A DNA stretch of 64,000 nt, from positions 49,960-113,959 of the forward strand of contig JAPLOF010000009.1 of NCBI GenBank assembly GCA_026692665.1, in the 5' to 3' direction. The notes beneath the pieces are model-generated. The model was not told the DNA's origin and ran no database searches. It saw nothing but the letters and a program-made list of their open reading frames with translations. Below are positions 52,196-61,567 of this stretch, piece after piece. Positions within the stretch are counted from its first letter, which is position 1; the number at the start of each line of letters is the position of its first letter. Both the position numbers and the translations under genes were made by a program. This DNA comes from Planctomycetota bacterium (lineage in GTDB: Bacteria; Planctomycetota; UBA1135; GCA-002686595).

Positions 52196-53428
52196 CTACA
52201 CGCCCAGGGCGTTGGCTGCGTCGAGCACGAGGTCGGTGTGCTCCCGCGGCGGCATGGCCGCGTCGAAAGCGCGGCTCGCGGGCAGCAGGTGGCGGCGCAC
52301 GCGCAGCAGCGCTTCGGGGCCGTGGGAGCGCGCGTCGCGGCCCGCCAGGCGGCGCAGGCAGACCGCCTCGTCGACCGCCAGGTGCACGAGCCGCGCGAGC
52401 TTCGGCCGCAGTGCCGGATGCGCCAGGAAGGGCCCGTGCACGATCGCCGTGGTGCCCGCGGGCAGGGTCGCGATCCGCGCGTCGAGCCCGGCCAGGTCGT
52501 AGCCCTGCGTCAGGAGGTCCAGGGGCCGCGACCCGGCGACGAACGCGGTCGAGCCCAGGTCGACGTCGGGACCGGTCCGCAGGTGATCCTCCAGCGCGAC
52601 GACCGCGGTGGGCCGGCCGCGCGCCTCGAGGATGCGACCCACGTCGCGCGCGAAGTACGACTTGCCGGCGCCCGGAGGTCCGGTCACGCCGATCGTGGGC
52701 TGCGGCGCGTCCAGGTCGACGTCGAGCCACTCGAGCGCGCCCTCGATCCAGCTCGCGCGTCGCTCGAGCCGCGGCACGAGCTCGGGCATGGTCTCGATGA
52801 CGGCCTCCGCCTCGACCTCCTCGCCCGCCGGCGCGAAGCCGCGCGCGAGGTGGACGTGCGGGAGCCCGTTGGCCCAGGCCGCGTCGCGGTCTCCGAGACG
52901 GTCGCCCACCATGACCGCCGCGCGCGTGCCGAAGCGCTCGAGCAGGCTCGCGACCATGTCCGGCTTCGTGGGCGTGCCCGCGCTGTCCAGGCAGCGAGCC
53001 TCCTCGACCCAGCGCGCGAGCCCGAGGTCGTCCATCATGCTGGCCAGGTAGTCGCGCCCGCAGTTGCTGGCGATGCCCAGGCGCACCCCGCGAGCCCGCA
53101 GCGCGTCGAGCGTCTCCGCGACGCCCGGCAGGAGCGCCGCGCCGCCGGCGCGCAGGGCCCGGTGATCCTCCTCCTCGCAGGCCGCCATGACCCGGGCGCG
53201 CGATGCCGGATCGAGGTCCGGGAAGAGCCGCGCGAAGCCCTGCGCGAGCGGTAGCCCGACGAGCGACATCCACTCGGCCGCGGTCGGCAGCGGACGTTCG
53301 AGTCCCAGCTCCGCGAACGCGCGGCGCGCCCCGACCCGCGCGGCGTCGACCCAGAAGCGATCGGTCGCGACGAGCGTGCCGTCGAGGTCGAAGACGACGG
53401 CGTCGAAGAGGAAGGGCGTCGCGGGCAT
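52196..53428 (-). CDS. HAD phosphatase fused to a P-loop (uridine-kinase-like) domain
   Basis: About 410 residues from ATG 53428 (MPATPFLFDAVVFDLDGTLV). Residues 1-225 are a HAD hydrolase of the phosphoglycolate phosphatase / beta-phosphoglucomutase type: catalytic Asp14 and Asp16, LGIASNCGRDYL and VMVGDRLGDRDAAWANGLP. From about 240 a second domain carries Walker A (GVTGPPGAGKSYFARDV) and VVALEDHLRTGPDVDLGS, as in uridine kinases and phosphoribulokinases. A phosphatase and a kinase in one chain suggests a repair or salvage role on a sugar or nucleoside phosphate. The substrate cannot be read from sequence. Divergent from the M28 peptidase gene. Confidence 0.82.
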   Translation of the reverse strand: MPATPFLFDAVVFDLDGTLVATDRFWVDAARVGARRAFAELGLERPLPTAAEWMSLVGLPLAQGFARLFPDLDPASRARVMAACEEEDHRALRAGGAALLPGVAETLDALRARGVRLGIASNCGRDYLASMMDDLGLARWVEEARCLDSAGTPTKPDMVASLLERFGTRAAVMVGDRLGDRDAAWANGLPHVHLARGFAPAGEEVEAEAVIETMPELVPRLERRASWIEGALEWLDVDLDAPQPTIGVTGPPGAGKSYFARDVGRILEARGRPTAVVALEDHLRTGPDVDLGSTAFVAGSRPLDLLTQGYDLAGLDARIATLPAGTTAIVHGPFLAHPALRPKLARLVHLAVDEAVCLRRLAGRDARSHGPEALLRVRRHLLPASRAFDAAMPPREHTDLVLDAANALGV

Positions 53429-53484
53429 GCGTGCGGGCGCGGAATCGTTCGCAAGCGCCGCGCCGCGCACTACTCTAGGGGTTC

Positions 53485-55431
53485 GTGTTCCTCCGCGCCG
53501 CCCCTCATGTCCCGCGACTCGGGATCCTGGCTCTGGCCCTCCTCGCGCCGGCGTCGAGAGCCGGAGATCCGCCCGCGCGGGAACTCCTGCTCGAACTGTG
53601 CGAGACGACGCGGCTCGCCGGCACGCGCGCCTCGCAGGTCGCGGCCCATCAGGTCGCGCGCCGCCTGGAGGCGGCCGGCTGGCAGGCGGAGATCGAGCCG
53701 CGCGTCGTGCTGCTCAGCTATCCGCGGCGAACGGAGATCGCGGTCTACGCCGGCGAGGCCGCGTTGCCGCTGCACGAACGCATCGAGACCTTCGATCCCG
53801 ACCGCGTGCCCGCCGGCGACGTGCCGCTCTACAACGCCTGGTCGGCGAGCGGTCGCGTGCGCGGCCCGGTGGTCGATGCCGGACGCGGACTGCGCGCCGA
53901 CTTCGAGCGCCTGCGCGCCGCCGGCGTGACGCTGAAGGGCGCGATCGCGCTGTGCCGCTACGGCGGGTGCTACCGCGGGATCAAGGTCGACCTCGCGGCC
54001 CAGTACGGGTGCGCCGCCGTCCTCCTCTGGAGCGAGTCGAAGAGCGACGGCGCCGACAAGGGACCGACGTGGCCCGCCGGTCCCTGGAAGCACGAGCACG
54101 AGGCGCAGCGCGGCTCCATCTCGCCGATGGGCCGCACGCCCGGCGACCCGTCGACGCCCGGTTGGCCGTCGCCGAAGCCGGGGGAGGAGGCGCGCCGTCT
54201 CTCCGGCGACGAGCTCGCCGCGGCGCTGCCCGCGATCCCCTGCGCCCCGATCGGCGTCGCGGAAGCGCGGATGCTGCTCGAAGGTCTCGAACGGCACGCG
54301 TTCCTGGACAAGGACGGCCAGACGGTCGAGGAAGCGGTCGGCCCCGGCCCGCGCCAGGCGCGGATCACGATCGAAGCGCCGCGCGAGCTGCGCACGATCT
54401 GGAACGTGGTCGGCACGTTGCCGGGCGCGAGCGACGAATTCGTCCTCGCCGGCGGCCACCGCGACGCGTGGGTGCACGGCGCGAACGACAACGGCTCGGG
54501 CTGCGTCGTCCTGCTGCGCGTCGCGCAGGAGCTCGGAGCGCGGGCGGCGACGGGTTGGGTCCCGCCGCGCACGCTGAAGCTCGCGTTCTGGGACGGCGAG
54601 GAGTTCGGCCTCATCGGCAGCACCGAATGGGGCGAGGCGCACGCCGATCTCGTGCGCGCGAAGTGCGTCGCCTACGTGAACTCCGATGCCTCCGTCTCGG
54701 GTCCGAAGTTCGGCGGCGCGAGCGGAACGCCGGGCATGCTCGGCGTGCTCGAGCCGGTGCTGCGCCGCGTCGTCGGCGCGGACGCGAAGCCCTTGTGGGA
54801 CGCGTGGCTCGAGCGCGGGCCCAACCCGAGCCTGTCGTTGCCCGGTTCGGGTTCGGACTTCGCGGTCTTCGTGCACCACCTGGGCGTGCCCTACGTCGAG
54901 CTCGGCTTCGGCGGCAACGGCGGCGGCCAGTACCACACGGACTTCGACGACTTCGGCGTGGTCGACCGCTTCCTGGATCCGGGCTTCGTCGGTCACGAGC
55001 TCAGCGCGGTGGCGCACGTCGAGCTGATCCTGGAGCTCGCCGCGCGCGGCAACGGCGCGTTCGACGGCGCGGAAGCGGCGCGGCGCATGCAAGGCGAGGC
55101 GGTCGGGCTCGCATCGAGCGCGGGCGCCGACACGGCGCTGGCGGCCATCGCGACGGAACTCGCCGCGTCGTTCGGATCGACCGCGGATGTCCTCGCCGCG
55201 AACCCCGCGGCCGGACGCACGTGGCTTCGCGACATGAGCTCGGCCGCCGGCGTCCCGGGCCGCGAGTGGCACAAGAACGTCATGTGGACCTCGGGGCTCG
55301 AGGACGGCTACGGCGCGGAGACCTTCCCCGCCCTGCGCGCCGCCCGCGGCGGTGGCGCGGATCGCCTGCGCGCGGCCGCGGCCCCCATCCTCGACGCCCT
55401 GTCCCGGATCCGCGCCACGGCGGCGCGCTGA
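53485..55431 (+). CDS. M28-family metallopeptidase, glutamate carboxypeptidase II-like
   Basis: A 648-residue secreted aminopeptidase/carboxypeptidase of the NAALADase (M28B) group. It has an N-terminal signal (LGILALALLAPASRAGD), then a PA-type insert domain (GAIALCRYGGCYRGIKVDLAAQYGCAAVLL). The dizinc site is complete: His325 in GGHRDAW, Asp335 in NDNGSG, Glu372/Glu373 in WDGEEFG (catalytic base and ligand), Asp401 in NSDASVSG and His484 in YHTDFDD. A C-terminal dimerisation-type helical domain follows. The GTG start at 53485 is the only one that keeps the signal peptide. Probably degrades extracellular peptides. The ABC exporter genes follow 8 bp downstream. Confidence 0.92.
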   Translation: MFLRAAPHVPRLGILALALLAPASRAGDPPARELLLELCETTRLAGTRASQVAAHQVARRLEAAGWQAEIEPRVVLLSYPRRTEIAVYAGEAALPLHERIETFDPDRVPAGDVPLYNAWSASGRVRGPVVDAGRGLRADFERLRAAGVTLKGAIALCRYGGCYRGIKVDLAAQYGCAAVLLWSESKSDGADKGPTWPAGPWKHEHEAQRGSISPMGRTPGDPSTPGWPSPKPGEEARRLSGDELAAALPAIPCAPIGVAEARMLLEGLERHAFLDKDGQTVEEAVGPGPRQARITIEAPRELRTIWNVVGTLPGASDEFVLAGGHRDAWVHGANDNGSGCVVLLRVAQELGARAATGWVPPRTLKLAFWDGEEFGLIGSTEWGEAHADLVRAKCVAYVNSDASVSGPKFGGASGTPGMLGVLEPVLRRVVGADAKPLWDAWLERGPNPSLSLPGSGSDFAVFVHHLGVPYVELGFGGNGGGQYHTDFDDFGVVDRFLDPGFVGHELSAVAHVELILELAARGNGAFDGAEAARRMQGEAVGLASSAGADTALAAIATELAASFGSTADVLAANPAAGRTWLRDMSSAAGVPGREWHKNVMWTSGLEDGYGAETFPALRAARGGGADRLRAAAAPILDALSRIRATAAR

Positions 55432-55439
55432 GGCCCGGC

Positions 55440-57188
55440 GTGAAGCGTCTGTGGGCCTTCTTCCAGCGCTTCCTGCGCCACCGCCGCCAGCTCGTGGCGG
55501 GCTTCCTGTGCATCCCCGCCGCGCAACTGCTCGACGTCGCGATCACCGTGGTGATCGGCAAGACCCTCGACCGCCTCCGCAGCGCGAGCGACACCGACTT
55601 CCTGCTCGGAGTCGTCGGCATCATTCTGGGCCTCTCGCTGGTGCGCGGCGTCTTCCGCTACCTGCAGCGCTGGTGGATCGTCGTCGTCTCGCGCTGGGTC
55701 GAGAACGAGCTCAAGCAGGACCTCTTCGACAAGCTCGTTTCGCTGCCGCTCTCGTACCACGCGGCCAGCCGCTCGGGCGACGTCGTCAGCCGCGTGACGA
55801 GCGACGTCGAGAACGTGCGCATGTTCCTCGGCCCGGGGATGATGTACACGCTGGGCGCGGTCGTGATGGTCCCGGTCAGCCTGGGGCTGCTTTTCTCGAT
55901 CAACGCCCCGCTCGCGGCCACCATGCTCGTGCCGCTGCTCCTGATGGGCCTCGGCATGAAGGCCTTCACGCCACGGATCCACAAGTGGAGCCTGGCCGTC
56001 CAGGAATCGCTGGCGGAGATCGGCCACCGCGCGCAGGAGAACTTCGGCGGCATCCGCGTGGTGAAGGGTTACGGCCGCGAGGATTCGCAGGTCGCGCGCT
56101 TCGAGAAGGCCTCGCGGCTGAACCGCGACAACCAGATCCTGCTGGGACGCTCGCGCGGCATCACGCATGCGCTGACGCACGGCGCGAACGACTTCACGTT
56201 CGTCGTGATCCTGGTCGTCGGCGGCATGGCGATGATCGACCGCCGCATGGCGGCCGGCGACCTCTTCCAGTTCATCGACCTGACGTTCAAGGTCTTCTGG
56301 CCGATCATCGCCGTCGGATGGATCGCCGGGATGTACCCGCGCGCGCTGGCCAGTGCGGAACGCATCGACGAGCTGCTGGACCGCAAGTCGGACCTGATCG
56401 AGCCGGCATCGCCGAAGTCGCTCGAGCCCGTCCGCGGCGCCCTGTCCCTGCGGGACGTGTCGTACTCCTATCCCAACACGTCGACGAGCGCGATCTCGGG
56501 GCTCTCCGTCGAGCTCCCGGCCGGCAGCGTGCTCGGCATCGTGGGGCCGACCGGCAGCGGCAAGACGACCGCGCTCCTGCTGCTCGCGCGCATGATGGAC
56601 CCGGCGACGGGATCGGTCTGCATCGACGGCACGGACCTGCGCCAGACGACCCTCGCGAACGTGCGCAGCGCCATCGGCTACGTTCCGCAGGACAGCTTCC
56701 TCTTCTCCGACACGTGGCGTGACAACGTGTCCTTCGGGCTCGCCGCGCCGCTCGACGACGAGCGCCTGGCGAGGCTCGCGGACGAAGTGTGCATGACCGA
56801 GGAGGTGGCGCGCTTCCCGGACGGACTCGACCAGCGCATCGGCGAGCGCGGCGTCACCCTCTCCGGCGGGCAGCGCCAGCGCACGTGCATCGCCCGCGCG
56901 CTGGCTCGCGAGCCCCGCATCCTCGTGCTCGACGACGCCCTGAGCGCCGTGGACACGGAGACCGAGGCGAAGCTCATCTCGAACCTGCGCGCCGCCGGCC
57001 GCGGGCGGACGGTCGTCATCGCGGCCCACCGCCTGAGCTCGGTCGTGGCGGCCGACCTCGTCGTCGTGCTCGGCCGCGACGGGAGGGTCGAGACGCAGGG
57101 ACGCCACGCGGACCTCGTGAACCGGCCCGGCTGGTACCGCGAGACGTGGCAACGACAACAGGCGCGCGACGAGCTCTCCGTCCTGTGA
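55440..57188 (+). CDS. ABC exporter half-transporter, degenerate Walker B subunit
   Basis: A 582-residue type-IV ABC exporter half: six transmembrane helices (residues about 15-310), then an ATPase domain. Walker A is GPTGSGKT, Q-loop GYVPQDSF, signature LSGGQRQRTCIARAL and H-loop AAHRLSS. Walker B reads ILVLDDALSAVD, with Asp in place of the catalytic Glu. That substitution marks the degenerate-site subunit of heterodimeric exporters such as BmrC or TM287. The GTG start at 55440 (VKRLWAFFQRF) is 8 bp after the M28 peptidase gene. Its stop overlaps the partner gene (GTGA). Substrate unknown; drugs, lipids or peptides are possible. Confidence 0.92.
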   Translation: MKRLWAFFQRFLRHRRQLVAGFLCIPAAQLLDVAITVVIGKTLDRLRSASDTDFLLGVVGIILGLSLVRGVFRYLQRWWIVVVSRWVENELKQDLFDKLVSLPLSYHAASRSGDVVSRVTSDVENVRMFLGPGMMYTLGAVVMVPVSLGLLFSINAPLAATMLVPLLLMGLGMKAFTPRIHKWSLAVQESLAEIGHRAQENFGGIRVVKGYGREDSQVARFEKASRLNRDNQILLGRSRGITHALTHGANDFTFVVILVVGGMAMIDRRMAAGDLFQFIDLTFKVFWPIIAVGWIAGMYPRALASAERIDELLDRKSDLIEPASPKSLEPVRGALSLRDVSYSYPNTSTSAISGLSVELPAGSVLGIVGPTGSGKTTALLLLARMMDPATGSVCIDGTDLRQTTLANVRSAIGYVPQDSFLFSDTWRDNVSFGLAAPLDDERLARLADEVCMTEEVARFPDGLDQRIGERGVTLSGGQRQRTCIARALAREPRILVLDDALSAVDTETEAKLISNLRAAGRGRTVVIAAHRLSSVVAADLVVVLGRDGRVETQGRHADLVNRPGWYRETWQRQQARDELSVL

Positions 57189-59035
57189 AGAAGCTCAAGA
57201 AGACGAAGAGCGAGGAGCTGGATCCGCACGACGACTTCGTCGCCGGGAAGTCGTGGGACAACCACCTCATGTTGCGGCTGGTGCAGTTCGCCCGGCCGCA
57301 CGCGCGACTGTTCGCGTGGAGTTTCGTGGTGCTCGCGGGCGTCTTCGCGTTCGACGTCTTGGGACCGTGGATGTGGCGCCACGTTCTCGACGGCCCCGTG
57401 CAGGCCGCGATCGACGCGCGCGCGGCCGATCCCGGCGCGGACACGTCGATCTACATGAGCACGTTCTGGCAGTGGATCGGCGCCTATCTGGCGCTCGTCC
57501 TGGGCTCGATCGCGCTGCGCTACTTCGAGATCGCCCAACTGAACCACACCGGCCAGGTCGTCATCGCCGACCTGCGCACCAGGCTCTTCCGGCACATCCA
57601 GTCGCTCGACCTGTCGTTCTTCGACGGCCGGCCCACGGGATCGCTCGTCACGCGCGTCACGAGCGACGTCGAGAACCTGAACGAGATGTTCACGTCGGGC
57701 ATCGTCGTCCTGCTCTTCGACCTGCTGAAGGTCGTGCTGCTGCTCGCGCTGCTCTTCTGGCTCGACTGGCAACTCGCGGTCGTGGTGCTCGCTGGGACGC
57801 CCGTGCTGATCGGCATCAGCCTGTACTTCCGCGGCGGCGCACGCGATGCGCACCGGGCCGTCCGGGCGCGCCTGTCCCGCTTGAACGGATACCTCCAGGA
57901 AGTGCTGCAGGGCGTGCGCGTCGTGCAGGTCTTCCGGCGCGAGAGCCAGGTCTCGGCCCGGTTCGCGGACCACCTGTCCCACTACCTCACGGCGAACCTG
58001 CGCACGATCTTCCTCTTCGCCCTGTTCTTCCCCGCGATCGACTTCGCGGTCACGGGGATCCAGGCCGCGACGCTGTGGGTCGGCGGCGTCTCGATCGTCG
58101 GACGCGACCTGTCCTACGGCGAATTCGTCCAGTTCTGGTTCTACGTGGCGATGCTCGTCGCGCCGATCCGCGAGTTGGGCGAGCGCTACAACGTGCTCCA
58201 GAGCGCGTTCGCGTCCGCCGAGCGCATCTTCCAGGTGCTCGACACGCAGCCCAAGGTCGTGGGCGGCCCGCGCGTGATCGAGGCCGGCGACGTCAAGGGC
58301 CACGTGCGTTTCGAGGACGTGTCGTTCACCTACGACGGCACGACCGAAGTGCTCTCGCACGTGAGCTTCGAGATCCGCCCGGGAGAGACGGTCGCCGTGG
58401 TCGGAGCGACAGGAGCCGGCAAGTCGACGATCGTGAACCTGCTGCTGCGCTTCTACGAGCCGACCGGCGGGCGCATCACGCTCGACGGGATCGACCTGCG
58501 CGAGCTCGACCTCGAGCGCCTGCGTTCGGTGTTCGGATTGGTCCTGCAGGAGGACTTCCTCTTCGCCGGCACGGTGCGCGAGAACCTGGTGATGGACCGC
58601 CTCGACGTGGACGAGGACGCACTCGAGATCGCGCTCGACGCGAGCCGAGCCAGCGAACTGGTCGACCGCCTGCCGGGCGGGCTCTCCGCGCCGGTCGCGG
58701 AACGCGGCGCCACCTTTTCGACCGGCGAGCGCCAGCTGCTCGCGATGGCGCGCGCGCTGGCCGGCAAGCCGCGCATCGTGATCCTCGACGAGGCCACGGC
58801 CAGCGTCGATTCGAACACCGAGTCGCGGATCGAGGACGCGACCGACAGGCTGCTCCACGGACGCAGCGCGCTGGTCGTCGCGCACCGCCTGTCCACCGTG
58901 AGGCGCGCCGATCGCATCCTCGTCATGCACCGCGGACAACTGCGCGAGTCGGGCACGCACGACGAGCTCCTCGCGAAGGACGGGATCTACGCGCGGCTGC
59001 ACCGGCTGCAGTTCGCCGAGGCGGGCGTGGCCTGA
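57185..59035 (+). CDS. ABC exporter half-transporter, canonical Walker B subunit
   Basis: A 616-residue partner of the preceding gene. After a short charged N-terminal region come six membrane helices, then an ATPase domain with Walker A GATGAGKS, Walker B IVILDEATASVDSNTE with catalytic Glu, and H-loop VAHRLST. The signature motif reads FSTGERQLLAMARAL instead of LSGGQ. This pairs with the other subunit's intact LSGGQ and Asp-substituted Walker B to give one active and one degenerate ATP site, as in BmrD/LmrD/TM288. The GTG start at 57185 overlaps the upstream stop. A hairpin follows at 59095. Confidence 0.92.
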   Translation: MKKLKKTKSEELDPHDDFVAGKSWDNHLMLRLVQFARPHARLFAWSFVVLAGVFAFDVLGPWMWRHVLDGPVQAAIDARAADPGADTSIYMSTFWQWIGAYLALVLGSIALRYFEIAQLNHTGQVVIADLRTRLFRHIQSLDLSFFDGRPTGSLVTRVTSDVENLNEMFTSGIVVLLFDLLKVVLLLALLFWLDWQLAVVVLAGTPVLIGISLYFRGGARDAHRAVRARLSRLNGYLQEVLQGVRVVQVFRRESQVSARFADHLSHYLTANLRTIFLFALFFPAIDFAVTGIQAATLWVGGVSIVGRDLSYGEFVQFWFYVAMLVAPIRELGERYNVLQSAFASAERIFQVLDTQPKVVGGPRVIEAGDVKGHVRFEDVSFTYDGTTEVLSHVSFEIRPGETVAVVGATGAGKSTIVNLLLRFYEPTGGRITLDGIDLRELDLERLRSVFGLVLQEDFLFAGTVRENLVMDRLDVDEDALEIALDASRASELVDRLPGGLSAPVAERGATFSTGERQLLAMARALAGKPRIVILDEATASVDSNTESRIEDATDRLLHGRSALVVAHRLSTVRRADRILVMHRGQLRESGTHDELLAKDGIYARLHRLQFAEAGVA

Positions 59036-59094
59036 GCGACGCCGACTTGCGCGGCCCGGACTCGAGCCCCACACGCGCCCCCCGAGACGAAAGA

Positions 59095-59120
59095 GGCCGG
59101 CGGGTCGAAACCCGCCGGCC
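59095..59120. terminator. Bidirectional-type terminator hairpin
   Basis: Perfect 11-base arms GGCCGGCGGGT and ACCCGCCGGCC around a CGAA loop lie between the exporter genes (plus) and the GT39-TPR gene (minus). On the minus strand it is followed by TCTTTCG, so it mainly serves the minus-strand operon; on the plus strand it would have no T-run. Confidence 0.7.
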
Positions 59121-59278
59121 GAGAGAATCCAGGTCGAGTGCTTCCCGGGTCGTGCACCGCTCGCATGGCGCACGGCCTCACGCGGCCTGTGGGCAGAGAG
59201 TAGCCGGCCCGCTTCGACTTCGAATCGGTACATCCGTACCGGATCGGGCATTCCCCGCTGCGGCGGCGGGTCCCGCCC

Positions 59279-61567
59279 TCAGAGATTCCCCAGGGCCTCG
59301 AGCGCCGCATCCAGGCCGCCCTGCGCGCGGATCGTCGGGTCGAGCCCCTCGGCGAGCCCGCGCGCCTCGCGGACGACTGATTCCCGTTCCGCGCCCGGGG
59401 CCAGCGCCTGCGCTCGCGCCGCGAGGACGCGGGCCAGCCCGAGCCGCGCGTCCGCGCTGTCGGCGAGCTCGCGCGCCGCGCGGAAGTGGCGCTCGGCGTT
59501 CGGCAGGCGACCCAGTCCGAACTGGATCCAGCCCGCGATGCGGCGCGCCTCGGCGCGGTCGCCGACGTCCACGGCGCGGTCCGCTGCGACCAGTTGCAGC
59601 CGATCGAGCGCGCTCTCCATCCGTGCACGCGCCGGCTCCCGTTGGGCCTCGTCGGCCGCGAGCAGGCTGCGCGCCGATTCGAAGTCCAGAGCCGCGCGAG
59701 CGAGCCGTGCACGCGCTTCGCCGTTGCGCAGGTCGTTCGCATCCTGGTCGAACTTCCGCGCGAGCCCGAAGCGTCTCTCCGCCTCCTCGATGCGGCCCGC
59801 GTCGAGCGCGACCCACGCCGCGAGCGAGTTCGCGCGGAACCGCTCGCGCGGGAACACGCGTTCGTCGTCGGCGATCGCGCCCGCTTCGCGCAGGACGGAC
59901 TCGAGCTGCGCGCCGCCGGCTTGTCTCGTCGTCTCGTCGCTCGCGCGGGCGAGCCGAGCCGCGCGGCGCTGCGCGTACGTCAGCGCGAGCAGCTGCACGC
60001 GCGCCGTCCGCGGGTGCTTGGCCAGGAGAGCGTCGGCGATCCGGCGCCCATCCTCCGCGTGCGCGGCATCGTCGATCCACTGCACGGAGAGATTGTAGTC
60101 GCGTTCGTCCCAATCCTCGGCCCGGTCCGCCGCGGGCAGCGCGGGGACGTAGGCGGCGCAGAGTGCGACGGCGAGCGCGACCGCCAGGATCGCGCCCTCG
60201 ACGGGCCGCCGTCCTCGGAACCACTCGACCACCGCCGCGCTGGTGAACGCGGCGAACGGCGCCAGCATCACGAGCAGCGGCAAGCGCGCGCGGTCGCTGG
60301 TCACCGTCAGCACGATCGTCCCGAGGTACAGCGCGAAGAGGATCGCCAGCTCGGTCGCCCCGCCCGCGCATTGGGCAGGCGCGCGACGCCGCGCAACGAG
60401 GAGCGCGACCCACGTCAGGACGCCCGCGAGCCCCAGAGCACCGGTGACACCGAAGTCCGGCCAGGGCCCCCGCGCGATCGCCACGTAGCGCGCGTCCCAG
60501 TCCAGCATGTGGTTGTCGGGCACCTCGTAGCGCCCGAGCGAGAGGCGCAGCTTGTTCCACAGGATCCGCGCGTGGTCGAGCGGCCGCTCGCGCATCGAAC
60601 GCAGCGCCTCCCTCATCCAGAACGAGCTGACCTCGTTCGGGGCGAGATCGCCCCCCGATCGCCGTTCGGCCTCGCGCGCCCAGTCGCCGGCCTCGTACTC
60701 CGGGATGCCGCGCACGAAGGAGAACTCGGTCGCGCGGCCGTAGGGGTTCTCCAGGTTGTTGCCACCGTAGACGTTCGTGCCCGCGCCGCTCGTCGTCAGG
60801 ACGAAGACGCCGCCCACGTGCGCGTTGCGCCACGCCACGGGGACGAGCGCGCAGGCGACGCCCAGCACGAACGCGGCGGAGAGCACGAACGCCGGCGCGA
60901 CGCGCTCGCGTTGGAACAGGTTGCGCGCGATCGGCCACAGGGCCAGCACCGGCAGCAGCACGAGCACGTTGCCGCGCAGGAGCGCCCCGAGCCCGCCCAG
61001 GACCCCGATCGCGACCCATGCGATCCGCGCGCGATTCCCCGCCAGGGAGCGGCTGCGCACGAGCAGCAGCGCCAGACCCGCGAGCACGGGCAGGAACAGG
61101 TTCTCCTTCAGGATCAGGCTCGGGAAGACGAGCCCCGGGCCGTGCAGCGCGACGAGCGCGGCCGCCACGAATCCTGCCGCGCGCCCGAACAGGCGCCGCG
61201 CGAGCAGGCCGATCAGCACGATCGCCGCGGCCCACAGGACGCAGTGCGCGACGCGCGCGACGAGGAGGCTCGGACCGGCGACCGCGTACAGGCTCCCGAG
61301 CGCATACGGATAGAGCGGCTCCTGGAAGAAGACCTCGCGGCCCATCCAGTCCCCGCCCGCGATCGCGCGCGCCCAGCGGTCGTAGCTGCGCTCGTCGATC
61401 ACGACCGACGCGGCGTTCGGGTGCGACGATTGGTACTGGAAGACGGCGGCGAGGCGCAGCGCGAAGCCGAGGACGGCGATCGCGAGAAGCCACGCGAGGT
61501 CGCGGCGCGCGGCGGGACGGGTGGCGGAGCTGGCGGGGCCCGGTCTCAAGCGCGCGGCGTCTCCCAC
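59279..61567 (-). CDS. GT39/ArnT-like membrane glycosyltransferase with C-terminal TPR-like region
   Basis: A 762-residue protein. Residues 20-470 form a multi-spanning membrane domain of the PMT/ArnT type (GT39 or GT-C). An acidic loop follows the first helix (VVIDERSYDRWARAI), then FFQEPLYPYALGSLYAV and many helices. The lipid-linked sugar donor type is inferred. Residues about 490-760 are soluble helical repeats (AGRIEEAERRFGLARKFD, LGRLPNAERHFRAARELAD) like TPRs. The GTG start at 61567 overlaps the stop of the upstream GT2 gene by 22 bp. Third gene of the radical SAM-GT2-GT39 operon. Likely glycosylates a protein or lipid on the periplasmic side. Confidence 0.85.
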   Translation of the reverse strand: MGDAARLRPGPASSATRPAARRDLAWLLAIAVLGFALRLAAVFQYQSSHPNAASVVIDERSYDRWARAIAGGDWMGREVFFQEPLYPYALGSLYAVAGPSLLVARVAHCVLWAAAIVLIGLLARRLFGRAAGFVAAALVALHGPGLVFPSLILKENLFLPVLAGLALLLVRSRSLAGNRARIAWVAIGVLGGLGALLRGNVLVLLPVLALWPIARNLFQRERVAPAFVLSAAFVLGVACALVPVAWRNAHVGGVFVLTTSGAGTNVYGGNNLENPYGRATEFSFVRGIPEYEAGDWAREAERRSGGDLAPNEVSSFWMREALRSMRERPLDHARILWNKLRLSLGRYEVPDNHMLDWDARYVAIARGPWPDFGVTGALGLAGVLTWVALLVARRRAPAQCAGGATELAILFALYLGTIVLTVTSDRARLPLLVMLAPFAAFTSAAVVEWFRGRRPVEGAILAVALAVALCAAYVPALPAADRAEDWDERDYNLSVQWIDDAAHAEDGRRIADALLAKHPRTARVQLLALTYAQRRAARLARASDETTRQAGGAQLESVLREAGAIADDERVFPRERFRANSLAAWVALDAGRIEEAERRFGLARKFDQDANDLRNGEARARLARAALDFESARSLLAADEAQREPARARMESALDRLQLVAADRAVDVGDRAEARRIAGWIQFGLGRLPNAERHFRAARELADSADARLGLARVLAARAQALAPGAERESVVREARGLAEGLDPTIRAQGGLDAALEALGNL

